Assembly (NCBI GenBank): GCA_037176885.1
Contig: JAWWNJ010000264.1
Location: 1-64,000, forward strand
Direction: 5' to 3'
DNA: 64,000 bases
Origin: Favolaschia claudopus
Lineage: Eukaryota > Basidiomycota > Agaricomycetes > Agaricales > Mycenaceae
Shown: positions 45,066-55,587 of the stretch, piece by piece
Numbering within the stretch: the first letter of the stretch is position 1
How the letters are laid out: the number at the start of each line of letters is the position of its first letter
The notes under the pieces: model-generated
What the model was told of the DNA's origin: nothing
The model's database searches: none
The model's input: only the letters and a program-made list of their open reading frames with translations
Made by a program: the position numbers and the translations under genes

Positions 45066-45552
45066 TTCTGCCCAAGTCCCATTACATCATTCCCCTGATC
45101 TGCACAGCATGATGCAAATTGCCTTGGCCCAAGGCCAATTACATCATAGTTCTAGAGCTCCATCAAACACGTCATCAAGCTGGGACTTAGCTTGTGACCG
45201 GGCCAGAGACTATTGCCGGTTGACCCGGCCCTGTGGGAACTAGTTAGTATATGTTTGCCACACCTAGCGTGGGAATCCTTAGCCTTTCTCTCTTTGGATT
45301 CTCCCTCGCTAGGTGCGCTGTAATGTATTCCTAGTAGCGTCTTTAATTAACTTTGGATTCTCCCTCGCTAGACCCTCGAGACATCTCGGGTCCTAAAGGT
45401 TGCCCTTACAGCAGAAGAAAGCCTTCAAGGGATTAACTGTCAAGATTGCGCGCTTTGGCGATTTTTCAGACGCTTCGTCGGACTCCTCCTCTGCTGTCTC
45501 GGACGCGCAAACCGCGAATCTTGCCCCCTCCTCCCCCTCTCTAGAACCCACC
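45066..45552 (+). other. Gyp1 LTR/leader-like region, copy 3
   Basis: Matches 10676-11147. Here the frame leading into gag is open from about 45400 (KIARFGDFSDASSDSSSAVS), suggesting that Gag may start upstream of ATG 45553 or be spliced. Confidence 0.4.
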
Positions 45553-45750
45553 ATGACCGACTCTGCCGCCGCTGCTGCAGCCGCCGCCGAGCGGATGGAT
45601 AGGCTCGAGAGGACTGTTGACCGTCCGGTCGAGCTTTTTCAAACCGCTGCCAATCCTCCCACTACTACTGCTCCGACCCCTGCCGCTCCTCCAGAGCCTC
45701 CGGCCGAGAGTCCAGGACTCTTTGCCAACCTCACACCGGTGAAACGCTGA
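45553..45750 (+). pseudogene. Gyp1 Gag N-terminal piece, copy 3
   Basis: As 11148-11345, ending at the AT-rich insertion. Confidence 0.7.
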
Positions 45751-47010
45751 CTATAGGGCATCTGTGGAAAACACCCAAGAAATGAAAGGAATTAAATCCC
45801 TGATCAAATCCCAAATATAATCCTAAACCACTATAACATCGACGTGCGAGGTTCGGGGTTCCAGTCCAGTATAGACTGTGGCAATCCAACTATCCTAATA
45901 CTCAAAATATACTAAACTTAAGCTTTCGCGATTGCTGACTTTGTACAGAGAACGTCTATACGAGTCCTATGTTGACACAGGAAGTGTGGGTTTTTGAGAT
46001 GTAACTCTTCTCAAGAGGTTTAGGTGTTTAAGTTGCTTGTTAAGCCAATATATCACTCGCGAAAGATGTCCGATAACTGTTTCACGCGTCCCGTAGGTCA
46101 AAAGTTCTTATAATTCCACGCGTAAGTTCCCAAAATTTCCAATATTCCACGCGTACAATTCAAGAGATGATCCAACAGACAGTATATATTGACGAAACAA
46201 ACCAAAGAAACAAATAAGCTTCTGGAGTTTATCTCGAATGGAGTCCAACTTCTAGTTGTTCACGAAGCCAACACTGGCTTGACGCTCACAACGAATGGAG
46301 GGAATCCACTAGAGTACCAGTACAGGAAACGATGCCTTTTATACCTTTCACTAATAAATAATAAGAGACCGAACAATTGACAAACGGGTATATGGTGAGA
46401 GAAACCTAGGGCCCGCTATGCCCTCGCCCTATCCTTGGTTGCCAGAACAGGAAATGGATCAAAAGTGCATTGAGTTCCACTCCCTTATCCCGATCATTAT
46501 GTTATGACAGTGGCCCGCTGCGGCCCAATCAATATTGCCCAAATTGGCATTAATGGGTGTCCCTCCTCGGACCGTGCTCCTTGATCGTAATACGGCGGCA
46601 GCCACCTCGGCATGACATGTAGTTCCTTGTAGGAATATTCTACGTCCGCAAATCCCTCGCAATTGATTTATAGAATTATTCGTGAAAGCCTCTTGCCTCC
46701 AGGAAACACTCCTTCTGGCCTTTCGGCAGGTTCTTATAAGTCCCAAGTAATATCCTACTCATTCTGCCTTTGGTCGGAACACAGGGTGACTCCCAATCCT
46801 ATTCCGGATGGTTAGAGACCTATCGTGATAGGTCTGTTCTGGAATATTATAACTTCCACGCTATACCAGCGCAGTCGTATACAGTGCCAGACCTCCCACT
46901 AGTGTATAATCCTTTAACTGGCCGCTCAGGCAAACGCCAGTCCTCATACGAGCGTATTCCCTTGGTATTTAATGTATTACTCTTTTAATACAATAGCACT
47001 TGAACTGAAA
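45751..47010. mobile_element. AT-rich insertion in Gyp1 gag, copy 3
   Basis: Matches the insertions at 11346 and 30187, with a G in place of A near 46936. No gene. Confidence 0.5.
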
Positions 47011-47994
47011 ATGAATAAATTCAGTCCTGGCCCAATACCGGGTCTATCGCCGGCAGCAAAAACGGTCCTCCGACCGAACCCCCCTTTTGTCTTTGACGGC
47101 GACCGCTCGGCTGGCCGGGCCTTCCTTCACTCAGATCGGACTTACCTCCGACTGGTTCCGGAGGCATTTGTCGAAGGCGGCGAGATGTCTAAGGAAAAGG
47201 CAGTGCGTTTCACCATGTCCTTTATGTCCAAAGACTCTGCGCAAAAATGGGCTGAGCGGATGTCCATCAAAACCCCTTTCCCCTTCCTCAACTGGGACGC
47301 CTTCACCAAGGAGTTCTGCTCACGCTTTGTCGAGGAGAACGAGCAGGACCATGCCCTACACAAACTCGAGTCTAGGGCATACTATATGGGCTCCCGGGAT
47401 GTCTTCAAGTACACTGATGACTTTGAAGACCTCTTCGACCTCGCTGGGTTTGCTGACGCGTTGGTCAAGGTCACCAAGTTTCGCTCTGGCCTTGACCCTG
47501 CCATCAATGCGGCCATCACCTCGTCCAGCGACCCCCCAGACCTCCGCGACTACATGGCTTGGCGGACCCGAGCGTACCGCCAGAACGAATCGCACGTGCG
47601 GGCTCGTGCTGCTGGGCTTCTCGCGAAAGCCCCCTCAGCTCCGCCAGCCTCTCGCTCACGTCCAGCAGGTGTCTTCCCTGTTGTCCCTGCGCCTCCTCCT
47701 CGGGCCATGCCAGCTCCTGCTCCTCCGCAGGTAGTCCCCATGGACGTTGATCGCACGCGCTCCGGGAGAGGACCTCCCCGTGGCTGCTACCGATGCGGTG
47801 GTCCACACATGGCCCGGGATTGCCCCACCCCGGCTGACGTCCGAGCCGCTGATGTCCTTGACGAGGTCATTCGTCAGCTTGGGTCCGAGCTCCTGTCCAA
47901 ACTGGTGGCTCGGGTTGCCACCACCGACTCGCTCCCTGAGCCGGAGTCTGTAGCCGCCGAGGAAGAGCAGGGTTTTCTTCCACGCGACGAGTGA
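47011..47994 (+). CDS. Gyp1 Gag, complete C-terminal part
   Basis: Here Gag continues past the array boundary. The Gag domain (from ATG 47011) is followed by a proline-rich linker and a zinc knuckle CYRCGGPHMARDC (C-X2-C-X4-H-X4-C, near 47790-47830), then an alpha-helical tail ending PRDE at 47994. This is the undisturbed Gyp1 arrangement and shows that the joins at 13362 and 32203 are secondary. It overlaps the protease frame by 4 bp. Gag forms the particle and binds RNA in gypsy elements. The N terminus is separated by the insertion at 45751. Confidence 0.88.
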   Translation: MNKFSPGPIPGLSPAAKTVLRPNPPFVFDGDRSAGRAFLHSDRTYLRLVPEAFVEGGEMSKEKAVRFTMSFMSKDSAQKWAERMSIKTPFPFLNWDAFTKEFCSRFVEENEQDHALHKLESRAYYMGSRDVFKYTDDFEDLFDLAGFADALVKVTKFRSGLDPAINAAITSSSDPPDLRDYMAWRTRAYRQNESHVRARAAGLLAKAPSAPPASRSRPAGVFPVVPAPPPRAMPAPAPPQVVPMDVDRTRSGRGPPRGCYRCGGPHMARDCPTPADVRAADVLDEVIRQLGSELLSKLVARVATTDSLPEPESVAAEEEQGFLPRDE

Positions 47995-48938
47995 GCGGTA
48001 CGCCCTCGATCGCGTCTCCTAATCGTTTCACATGGTTGTATGATGAGTTTGCCAATGTTACATCTGTTGAACCTGCCGAGATGAAAGACGTACCCCCTGC
48101 TCCCCTCCGTTCCCCGCGCATCCGGCGAAAGCCTTGGGAACGTAGACTTCCTCAGCGCTATACTGTTGCTGCTGCACCCGGTGCCAACTCCCTGCATCTC
48201 CCCCTTGAGATTCAGGCAGTCCAGGACGCCACCAAGCTTTCTCTCGAAGGTCTCGTTGACTGTGGTGCCACCTCAGACTTCATTGACTCTGAGTTCGCAG
48301 CTAAGTCCGGCCTCCCCCTCCGCCGCCTTGCACAGCCCATTCCAGTTTTCAATGTGGATGGCTCGCCAAATGAGGCTGGTGCGATCCGCGAGGTGGCTGA
48401 CGTCGTGCTGCAGTATCGTGGTCACTCTGAGCGCATGCAGCTCGCTGTTACCCGTCTTGGGAAGCAGAAGCTCATCCTCGGCTACTCCTGGCTCCGGAAG
48501 CATAACCCGGAGATCGACTGGGACACCCGAGAGGTCAAGATGAGCAGATGCCCCAGCGAGTGCTCTACGTGCCGCACCGAGGTTCGCCTGGAGGCTCGTG
48601 CTGCACGCCGAGAGTCCCGCCTGGCCGCTGAGATCCTCCGGCAGCTCCGACTTGGTCCCCTTCCATCTATCTGTGCCATAGACTTAGGCGAAGATGAATA
48701 CGATGACCTGCCAGAGCTGTTCCCGGACTACGAGGATGATGTGGATGAAGTGGATGATGCGGATGAAGTGGATGACCCCCTTGAGCCGGGAGACCGGGTG
48801 TTCTACACCCAGTTCCTGCCTTCTGAGGATATCCGTGCTGGAAGCACCGTCTCCCAGCGCCTGGCTGAGGCATACGCCAAAAACTCAGCCCCGGCGCGCT
48901 CGGACGTTCCCAAATGGGCTCGAGAGTTTGAGCCTTGA
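47991..48938 (+). CDS. Gyp1 retropepsin and pol start
   Basis: Overlaps gag by 4 bp in another frame, so a frameshift or reinitiation would be needed to make Gag-Pol. It has an aspartic protease with [15 protein letters not shown] and the flap/end motif [17 protein letters not shown]. The active-site triplet is DCG instead of DTG/DSG, a form seen in some gypsy elements. An acidic stretch ([15 protein letters not shown], 48730-48780) follows. The frame ends at 48938 where RT should start; sequence beyond belongs to RNase H, so RT is deleted. Confidence 0.82.
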   Translation: MSGTPSIASPNRFTWLYDEFANVTSVEPAEMKDVPPAPLRSPRIRRKPWERRLPQRYTVAAAPGANSLHLPLEIQAVQDATKLSLEGLVDCGATSDFIDSEFAAKSGLPLRRLAQPIPVFNVDGSPNEAGAIREVADVVLQYRGHSERMQLAVTRLGKQKLILGYSWLRKHNPEIDWDTREVKMSRCPSECSTCRTEVRLEARAARRESRLAAEILRQLRLGPLPSICAIDLGEDEYDDLPELFPDYEDDVDEVDDADEVDDPLEPGDRVFYTQFLPSEDIRAGSTVSQRLAEAYAKNSAPARSDVPKWAREFEP

Positions 48939-49365
48939 GGAGTGGCGCCACTTTCTTGAGGGCGCGCAGCACCCGGTTGAGATCTGGACGGACCACAAAA
49001 ATCTGGAATATTTCCGGAAGGCCCAGAAGCTCAACCGTCGCCAAGCTCGGTGGTCTCTCTACCTCTCCCGTTTCGACTTCTCGTTGCACCACCAACCGGG
49101 TTGCCTCATGGGTCGCCCCGATGCGCTTTCTCGGAGACCGGACCATGGAGTGCAGGACAATAACCAGGACGTTACCCTGCTTCGACCCGAGCTGTTCCAC
49201 GTTCGGGCCACTGAAGCCCTGGTTATCACTGGCCCTGAGGCTCCCCTCCTGCGCGACATTCGTGATGCGCTGGCTGGGGAACCTGACCTTGAGGAGCCCA
49301 TTGCCTTGACTGCCAAGGAACTCCTCAAGGCCCGGGGCGTCCGGTCTGCCCGCTCTTCGGAATGG
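48939..49365 (+). pseudogene. Gyp1 RNase H remnant
   Basis: Frame +1 to the protease [57 protein letters not shown]. This is the end of a gypsy RNase H and the linker before integrase. It stops where Gyp3 begins at 49366, so Gyp3 probably inserted here; AATGG (49361-49365) would be the left target duplicate. Confidence 0.8.
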
Positions 49366-50270
49366 TGTTGATACGCGTGGTCAATTTTGCGCGTATTTAT
49401 CTAGCTTTTGTAGTAACTTGTGGCACAAATACCCATATTAGCTGCATGGCACTAAGAGCTTTACTCGACTATCAATAGGAAGTCAGTACTCCTGTTCATG
49501 GTGACTTGAAGGAGGATCAGAGTGAGCTCCGAGCTGCTGGTCGTAACGTTACTGGAGATAATCATAGAGGCCCGCGGCACACGGAGTAACCCAAGGTTTT
49601 GAGTGTTGCAAGAGTAACAGATGAAGACTGAGTTGAAGTGCAGTCTGGACTTGTAGTAAAGCAAGACGGAATGTCGGAGGAAGGCCCGCGGAGTATCCAA
49701 ACGAAAGGTCTATGAGATACATAGACGCCGCGGACCTGCCGAAGACTTACAGACAAGTTGCCGCACCAATGTACCTTGAACATAAGGGTGCCGGACGTTG
49801 GATCAACGGCAGGGTAATGCCTCAGATCTGGAACAGTGATTGCGGACATCCATCATGTCACGGAGAATACTCCGCGGACTCGGCATGTACATCACGGAAG
49901 CACTTTCCTGTATGCCGCTGATGAGATAGTTTGACACTGAAGCATAGGAATGTCTTAGACGGTGATCTGATGGTCTGGAAACAGAACTAGAGATCTAGAA
50001 AGGTCTAGACGGAGTGGAGCAACCATATGATTTAGAGGATCTACATGGATGCCGGGGAGACACGTCGGAGCGGAACAGTGATACACATCCGCGGATGACC
50101 AAGATAGTGATTCAACCGTGAGATGGTCAGAATAGATGACTTTTCATGGACGGATCGTGACGATTCAGAGCGGCAGACGGCTGCTAGACCTACGTATACC
50201 CAATCCCAACTCAATTGTTTCTGTATCTTGACTCAGATTTGTTTACATCATGTATTTTCTTGGCATTAGT

Positions 50271-50278
50271 ATAAAAGA
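50271..50278 (+). promoter_or_regulatory. Upstream TATA-like box in Gyp3 LTR
   Basis: TATAAAAG follows CATTAG in the LTR. It is a second possible core promoter, about 480 bp before the box at 50753. Confidence 0.35.
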
Positions 50279-50752
50279 CCATGTATTTCTCGTCGTTTGT
50301 CTAGTTCATCGCGCGCAGGTCATTGACGGCGTTGGTGTACTCAGGCAGGGACGTAGAGGCATTTAAATTGGAGTTATCTGCTTGCTAGTTTTTGTCTTCA
50401 TTAGGAACGATTTGTTGAAGTTCAGACAAGTGTGAATTAAGACTTAAGTTTCTAGAAGCGTTCACCCGCGGAAACTTTGGACTGTGGAGTTTTGTCGTGG
50501 CATAGCCAACCCAGTAACCTTCCAAGGACTTGGCCCGTTTGAGCATTGCTCGCCCCCATTTACCAGCGTTGCGTTTGACTGGTCCACTTAACCCGCGGAC
50601 TACTCAGAATCAGTTGAAGTGAAAGTGTGCTTAAGAGTGATCTAGTATCTCCCCAAGTTGAAGAGAGTAGACGATCTATCCGCGGACGCATCGTGTTCAG
50701 ACTTGCCTGCACGTAACCTGACGGGATACGATTAGTGCCTTGGAGCTTGTGC

Positions 50753-50760
50753 TATATAAA
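50753..50760 (+). promoter_or_regulatory. Gyp3 LTR TATA box
   Basis: TATATAAA in the LTR, 450 bp before its proposed end, with CCGCGG sites at 50466, 50593 and 50680 just upstream and 50946 downstream. Likely promoter of the genomic RNA; start point not determined. Confidence 0.5.
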
Positions 50761-51207
50761 GGAGTGTCAAACGTACCTGAGAGCTTGGAAGTTCAGGTCT
50801 ACAGTCGCAGTGGCACTGTAAGAAGTGTGTGTACGAGGCATTTCTAGCAATTGGCTGGTGTCTAATATATTCAATTCGCCCTGACTGTTGGAGTTCCTCC
50901 CAGTCTTGTATCCTAAAAACCGATATACCTTGTTCATTGGAAAGTCCGCGGACGGATTTCCTCTAAACTATAGTCAGTAAAGAACCTGTTTTGCGTCAGT
51001 TCAGACCAGTAGACGAAGTTGAACTACATCTGGATTTCGGATTGGACCCCACGAACTCAATAGGAAGCACTTGGTGTATCTTGTTGAGACATATATAAGT
51101 GTTGGAGTGTTGTGTGTGTTGGTTGAGTTGTTTGTGTGTTTTGTAGTGGATTAGTCCATTGCGCACTTTGCATCTCATATCGATATATTCAAGTGCAGCG
51201 TTTCATC

Positions 51208-51224
51208 TGGAGCCCACCGCGAGG
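51208..51224 (+). promoter_or_regulatory. Gyp3 primer-binding site (proposed)
   Basis: TGGAGCCCACCGCGAGG begins with the TGG complementary to a tRNA 3' CCA end, two bases after the LTR. The cognate tRNA was not identified. Confidence 0.5.
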
Positions 51225-51270
51225 GGTCCATTTGTCTCTTGGTTGTTGAAGCAAAACAAGTTGCTATAGT

Positions 51271-54238
51271 TTGGGAGAGTCTAGAAGAGGGACTTTCCGG
51301 GGAAAGTTGAACCAGTCAACATTTCCGCCCCTCGAAAACGAAAGAGTTCGGGGAAGAGCAAACACCAGCGTAGCCCGTCTCCATTATACCGGAGCAGGTT
51401 CAAGGAGTTTGCTAGAGCAAGCCAGGGTTTCATTACAAGAACCCGCTCAAGCGTCGACTTCAAGGAGCAGTCTTATACCAGAGACAGTAAATTGGGGATC
51501 CTCGGCGTCTGGCAGAAAACCCCGTACGACCAAAAACTCCAGTACCGGACGGTCGTATAGTTCATCTCCTGTTCGCAGAAGAAGAAGAGCGAGTTCCGCG
51601 GAGGAATTAGACTTGACAGAAGTGTTTCCTTTCCAAGGACAGGCTATCCCTTCGGACGGCGAGCAGTCTGATCATTTGGATCAGAACCTTGAGGCTATTT
51701 CGAACTCAGTAGCCAATCAAAACCCCCTACAACAAAACACTATGGCCCAGCACGTCGAACTAGATAAGACCAAGATTCCTGACTTGTTTGGGAGACATAC
51801 TATTTTTCACTGGGTACTCGGCCACCTAAGACATGAGCCGCATAGTGCGTGCCCAAATGACCGCACCCACAACTGGTACTGAACTATGGTATGGTAGAGA
51901 GTGTTGCCTTTAATTTGAGCCAAGTACTGCGAGGATACCGGCAGAATTGAGCTCACAGTGAATTTTTCTTTCCGGCATGTCCGTGAGACGTAATTGATGC
52001 GGTAGTCGGCCACCCGCTATTTCCTTGAGTTTCTGCGCGATTTTGATGATTCAAAATGTTGTAACGTTCACAGCAATGCAATAGGATGTAGTAAATACAG
52101 TTTACAGCAACAGGGAAGTGTTCTTGCCTAACTGAAATAATCGAAGTAAAGGCAGATCAACCCCCAAAATCAACCCTTCCCAAAGATTCATGCTGATACA
52201 GAGATACACTGACACCGCGCCGCAGAATACGATTCAGACCTCTCACTCGGACACTCAGAAAGCTAAATAAGCATTCCCAGCCCCGCTGACCGTCCACCAT
52301 TGCTCGAAAAGAATCCGGGGGTCCGAGCCGAAGAAATTCGCTGCTTTTAGCTCATGCGCGCCAGTGCATCTCAGATACAAAAGCAGAAAATAGGACGTAC
52401 CCTCCAGTAACAGGTATAGTGTTTTAGAGCGCTCTCCCAAATCGACAGGCTTCTGGTGCTCAAGTATCCAGCAAGATGAGCGTGGCCGCCAACGAAGAGC
52501 CAGACGTAGAGGGGTGTCCATGGCACCAGTTTGACGATCGTTCCTGCCAAATCCTGAGCTCAAGACCATATTGGAGGGAAGGAGTGGATAAGCCGGCCCA
52601 GAAAGAGCCCAGAAACTTGCGAAACGGCGGAGAACTGGAGGAGAACGAGGCTGCACAAATCCGAGTGGCTGTTTGATGACAAGGATTTCGGGTTCCCACG
52701 TCTCTGGACGGTGATCGAAATGCCATAACTCTTGATCCACCTGTCACTTTCTGTCCAAACTTGTCCTGAACAAGCGGTCTACTCCCTATTCCATCCTCGA
52801 ACACTGAACTTTACAGAAAAACATCCATAGCTTCCGTAAATCCCAAGTGGCCGACTACCTGGGGGTGGCCGACTACCCAGTAGAAAATAGTAACCTGAAG
52901 TTTGAAGATGACTCCGGGGATTTGCCCAAGTACTTGTCAGGGATTGAGGATCTGTTTGAAAAGCAGGGGAACATTAGTGATACAGCCAAAAAGTGGCTAG
53001 CGCAACACTATGCGAACAGTAAGATCCAGAAAGAGTGGACTGCGTTGTCGTCCTATAAAACTGGAACTTATGAGGATTGGAAGACGGATGTGATCAATTC
53101 GTATCCAGAAGTACGAGCAGTTGAGAAAGGCTCCCGCGCGGGATGGGCCTCCTGGCTTAAGGGCTGGAGGAATCGTCCTGTGAGACTTGGCGAAGAAAAT
53201 AAGTTGTCGACTTTTATTCGCGAGTTCCGCGGACGCGCAGGAACCATGAACCAAGATAGGGAATGGTTATCTCAGAGAGAGTTGGCGAGAGATTTTCTGG
53301 AGGGTATTCACCCTACGTTCAGAGATGATCTCCGTTCAATTATCATAACCAAGTCTCCCACGGAGTTGGGTTCCTACCAGCGTGCTAAAAAGGAGTTTGA
53401 GACTGCAAATCCAGGCAAGGTGTTTAAAGCACCACAAACACACCAGGATGATTTGTACGAGTGGACGGACTTCGAGGATATTTTGACGACTCTTATGAAG
53501 AATAACGACTCAATATTCTTTGGAGACACATCCGACGGAAGACGGAAAGCGACAGTGTTGTATGGCGCAGAAGAGGATGAAGGCGAGAAGTTGAAAGCTC
53601 GTCTTGATAGACTGGAGAAAGAGACTCAGGCGAGTCAAGAGCGCATCTCCAAGGATGTGAAGGATAATGTCGAACAAGCACTTGCTGGACATCTGGATAA
53701 GTTCACCGCGGACCAGAAACAGATTATGTCCAAAATGCATGAGGCTTTGGAGAAAGGCACGTCCAACAATCCGGGGAGGTCTGGCGATAGATCTGATTAT
53801 AGAAGTCATAACACTGGTGACAAGCGTCCTAGGAGGGATGAGTGTTATTACTGTTGGGAGCTATATCATTATATTGGGAACTGCAAGGAGCGTGCGACGG
53901 ACCTAGCGGGTGGAGTTCTTTCCCTCTCCAAGGATGGAAAACTTCAGACCTTCGACGGGAAAAATATTCCTATTGAACCACGCAACAAAAGTCCGATGAC
54001 CAAGGCGCGCGACTATTACAGTCACCGAAATAATAGCTTCCTGCATGAGGATCATTTTGCTGTTTTCTTTACGTCGGCTGGTTCTACCTCAGCAGACGCA
54101 GAGCAAAGTTCAACTCCGCGGGAGTCTCCTGGGAACACGGGAAAGTCCGCGCAGGATGAACAAATTGCTAGGCTCGAAAACAACCTTGGGGAACTTAGGC
54201 AACTAATTCTTCAAGGAGGACGGGATTTTACCCGGTGA
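51271..54238 (+). CDS. Gyp3 Gag, split by TA-flanked insertion
   Basis: The frame is open from 51271; the first ATG is 51742 (MAQHVELDKTKIPDLFGRH). At 51799 the insertion begins; after 52892 the same frame resumes (NLKFEDDSGDLPKYLSGIED). Removing the insertion with one TA gives a continuous Gag. Downstream: Gag core (WLAQHYANSKIQKEWTAL, FIREFRGRAGTMNQ, ARDFLEGIHPTFRDDL), a coiled-coil-like stretch (KLKARLDRLEKETQASQERI), and a zinc knuckle CYYCWELYHYIGNC (C-X2-C-X4-H-X4-C). The stop is at 54236. The protease frame is open from 54199, a 40-nt overlap in the -1 frame. No classic slippery heptamer was found there. Confidence 0.82.
51800..52890. mobile_element. 1091-bp TIR element with TA target in Gyp3 gag
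   Basis: TA at 51798-51799 and 52891-52892. The ends are inverted: CTATTTTTCACTGGGTACTC at the left matches the inverse of the right end with few changes, and GGCCAC follows on both sides. Subterminal copies of GTAGTCGGCCACC occur at 52002 and, inverted, twice at 52850-52877. There is no transposase; a 161-codon minus frame (52740-52255) with a possible intron may be a captured exon, of no recognised family. Fits a mariner-like non-autonomous element. It has no CCGCGG, unlike its host element. Confidence 0.82.
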
Positions 54239-55587
54239 GGGAGACCCGATCACGGAAGGCTCCTGAGGAACCAAAGACGAAAGACCGTGAAGAAAACGAT
54301 AAAAATACAAAAAAACAGTCAGACGAGCGTTCGAGTGGGAAGAAGTCCAAGAAGCCTGAGATCGAGAATCGAGTTGAAGTTGTAATGGAGAGAAAGAATC
54401 CCCCGCGGAGACCTAGAGTTACTGTGGAGGAGGTCAGCGACTCCGAGGACGAGTCAGCGGATAAGAAAAAGGCGTCAGAGAAGGAACTTCCCTTCAAAGA
54501 TGTTAAGCCTCTATCTGACCCCACGCCTCGCCCTGCACTACCCAGGAAACCCAATGATGAGCAACCTGCTAAGCCAGGACCAGTTGAGCGAAAGCCTCGA
54601 GCGCCGCGGGACACGCAGCGTAAAGATGCAGCTACGGCAGAAATTGTCAAGAGCATTCGTGACACTGTAATTCCGGTGAAGTTGGGAGCTCTCTTGGATA
54701 GTAATGACAACCTTCGTCGTACACTAGACGGCGGTAGCAAGAGGAAAAATAGGAGTCGGTTCTTGAAAACAACTTCAGGCGAGATTATTCCAGCTAGGGT
54801 CCAGAATTTTATGGTTCAACGAGTCTCTGAGGAATCTGAGGAGAGCTCCGCGGACGAAGATGAAGGACTAGAAGATAATGTGCGGGAAGAAGAAACGTCT
54901 TGTGTGACGGTTGACGAGTCAGGAGCGACTGTCTCAGTATTATACTTTGACACCTACCCAGAGTTAGTTACCTCCGGGGACGGGGACCTTCCGCAAGGAA
55001 GTGTGATCTGTGGTGACCCAGTATTGCAGTACTTTGAGTCGTTACCAGCTGGAAAAGAGCCTAGGAAGGTGAAGGTTCCTTCAGTGCCTTCCGCGGTGAA
55101 TTCTGGAGGACTCCGGTGTGTTCGCCCAACCATAAACGGAAAATATGTGGAAGCCATTACAGATAGTGGGTCACAAATTGTGTCCATGAACGCCACTCTT
55201 GCAGAAGAGCTTGGTCTGAAATGGGATCCTAAAATCGTTTGTGATATGGTGGCCGCCAACAACCAAACTCAGACAACCATGGGGTTGGCGAAAAATGTAC
55301 CGTTCAATTTCAATGGGATTGTGATGTACCTACAAGTGCACATATTACCAAGCGTTCCCTATGAGGTACTTCTAGGGAGGCCTTTTGAAATTTTGGCGGA
55401 GACAGTTTTCGCAAGCAAAAAGTCCGGCGAAGTCGAGGTTACAATTACAGATCCGTATACAGGGCGCACTAGTACTTTTCCTACAGTGCCCCGCGGACGT
55501 AAATTTAATCGAGACACTGGAAAATCTGAACCACCTGAACCTGCTAAAGCCAAACAGGATTTTCAGAGGTCTTCGAGGAACTCGTAG
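54235..55587 (+). CDS. Gyp3 protease ORF
   Basis: Open in the -1 frame relative to gag, without ATG near its start, so probably made as Gag-Pro by frameshift. A long charged, proline-rich region (54235-55080) with basic and acidic blocks precedes an aspartic protease: AITDSGSQIVSMNATLAEEL (55150-55210) and YEVLLGRPFEIL (55360-55395). DSG is the catalytic triplet. The frame stops at 55587; pol continues in the -1 frame from about 55565 (FSEVFEELVEGGEATVAFEL), either a programmed shift at GGATTTTC or a one-base error. Confidence 0.8.
   Translation: MRETRSRKAPEEPKTKDREENDKNTKKQSDERSSGKKSKKPEIENRVEVVMERKNPPRRPRVTVEEVSDSEDESADKKKASEKELPFKDVKPLSDPTPRPALPRKPNDEQPAKPGPVERKPRAPRDTQRKDAATAEIVKSIRDTVIPVKLGALLDSNDNLRRTLDGGSKRKNRSRFLKTTSGEIIPARVQNFMVQRVSEESEESSADEDEGLEDNVREEETSCVTVDESGATVSVLYFDTYPELVTSGDGDLPQGSVICGDPVLQYFESLPAGKEPRKVKVPSVPSAVNSGGLRCVRPTINGKYVEAITDSGSQIVSMNATLAEELGLKWDPKIVCDMVAANNQTQTTMGLAKNVPFNFNGIVMYLQVHILPSVPYEVLLGRPFEILAETVFASKKSGEVEVTITDPYTGRTSTFPTVPRGRKFNRDTGKSEPPEPAKAKQDFQRSSRNS

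Larger units (their letters stand above)
32204..47767. repeat. Tandem array copy 3 (last copy, with internal deletion)
   Basis: Last copy. It matches copy 2 until the DIRS-like element, where about 3.56 kb is missing (junction 40465-40468), then continues to 47767. It carries about 300 bp at 43594-43905 that copies 1 and 2 lack, a 10-bp difference in the insertion at 42196-42711, and several substitutions. It then runs into the rest of Gyp1, so this is the edge of the array. Confidence 0.93.
49366..51205 (+). mobile_element. Gyp3 5' LTR (proposed)
   Basis: Begins TGTTGATACGCG at the break in Gyp1 and ends GCGTTTCA at 51205, two bases before a TGG-type primer-binding site. Its length of 1840 bp is long but within gypsy range. 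It contains nine CCGCGG sites, eight of them upstream of the TATA box at 50753. The partner LTR was not found and would lie beyond 64000, so the borders are proposals. No gene is seen inside. Confidence 0.6.

Noticed and set aside
1..47767. CRISPR-like or satellite interpretation of the repeats
   Set aside because: The repeat unit is 18.8 kb of nested transposons; no short regularly spaced repeats with unique spacers.
52255..52740. Transposase in the TA-flanked insertion
   Set aside because: The 161-codon frame has no DDE/D signature; possible captured exon only.
54199..54238. Programmed -1 frameshift site between Gyp3 gag and protease
   Set aside because: The frames overlap by 40 nt in the right direction, but I found no X-XXY-YYZ heptamer; left as a possibility only.
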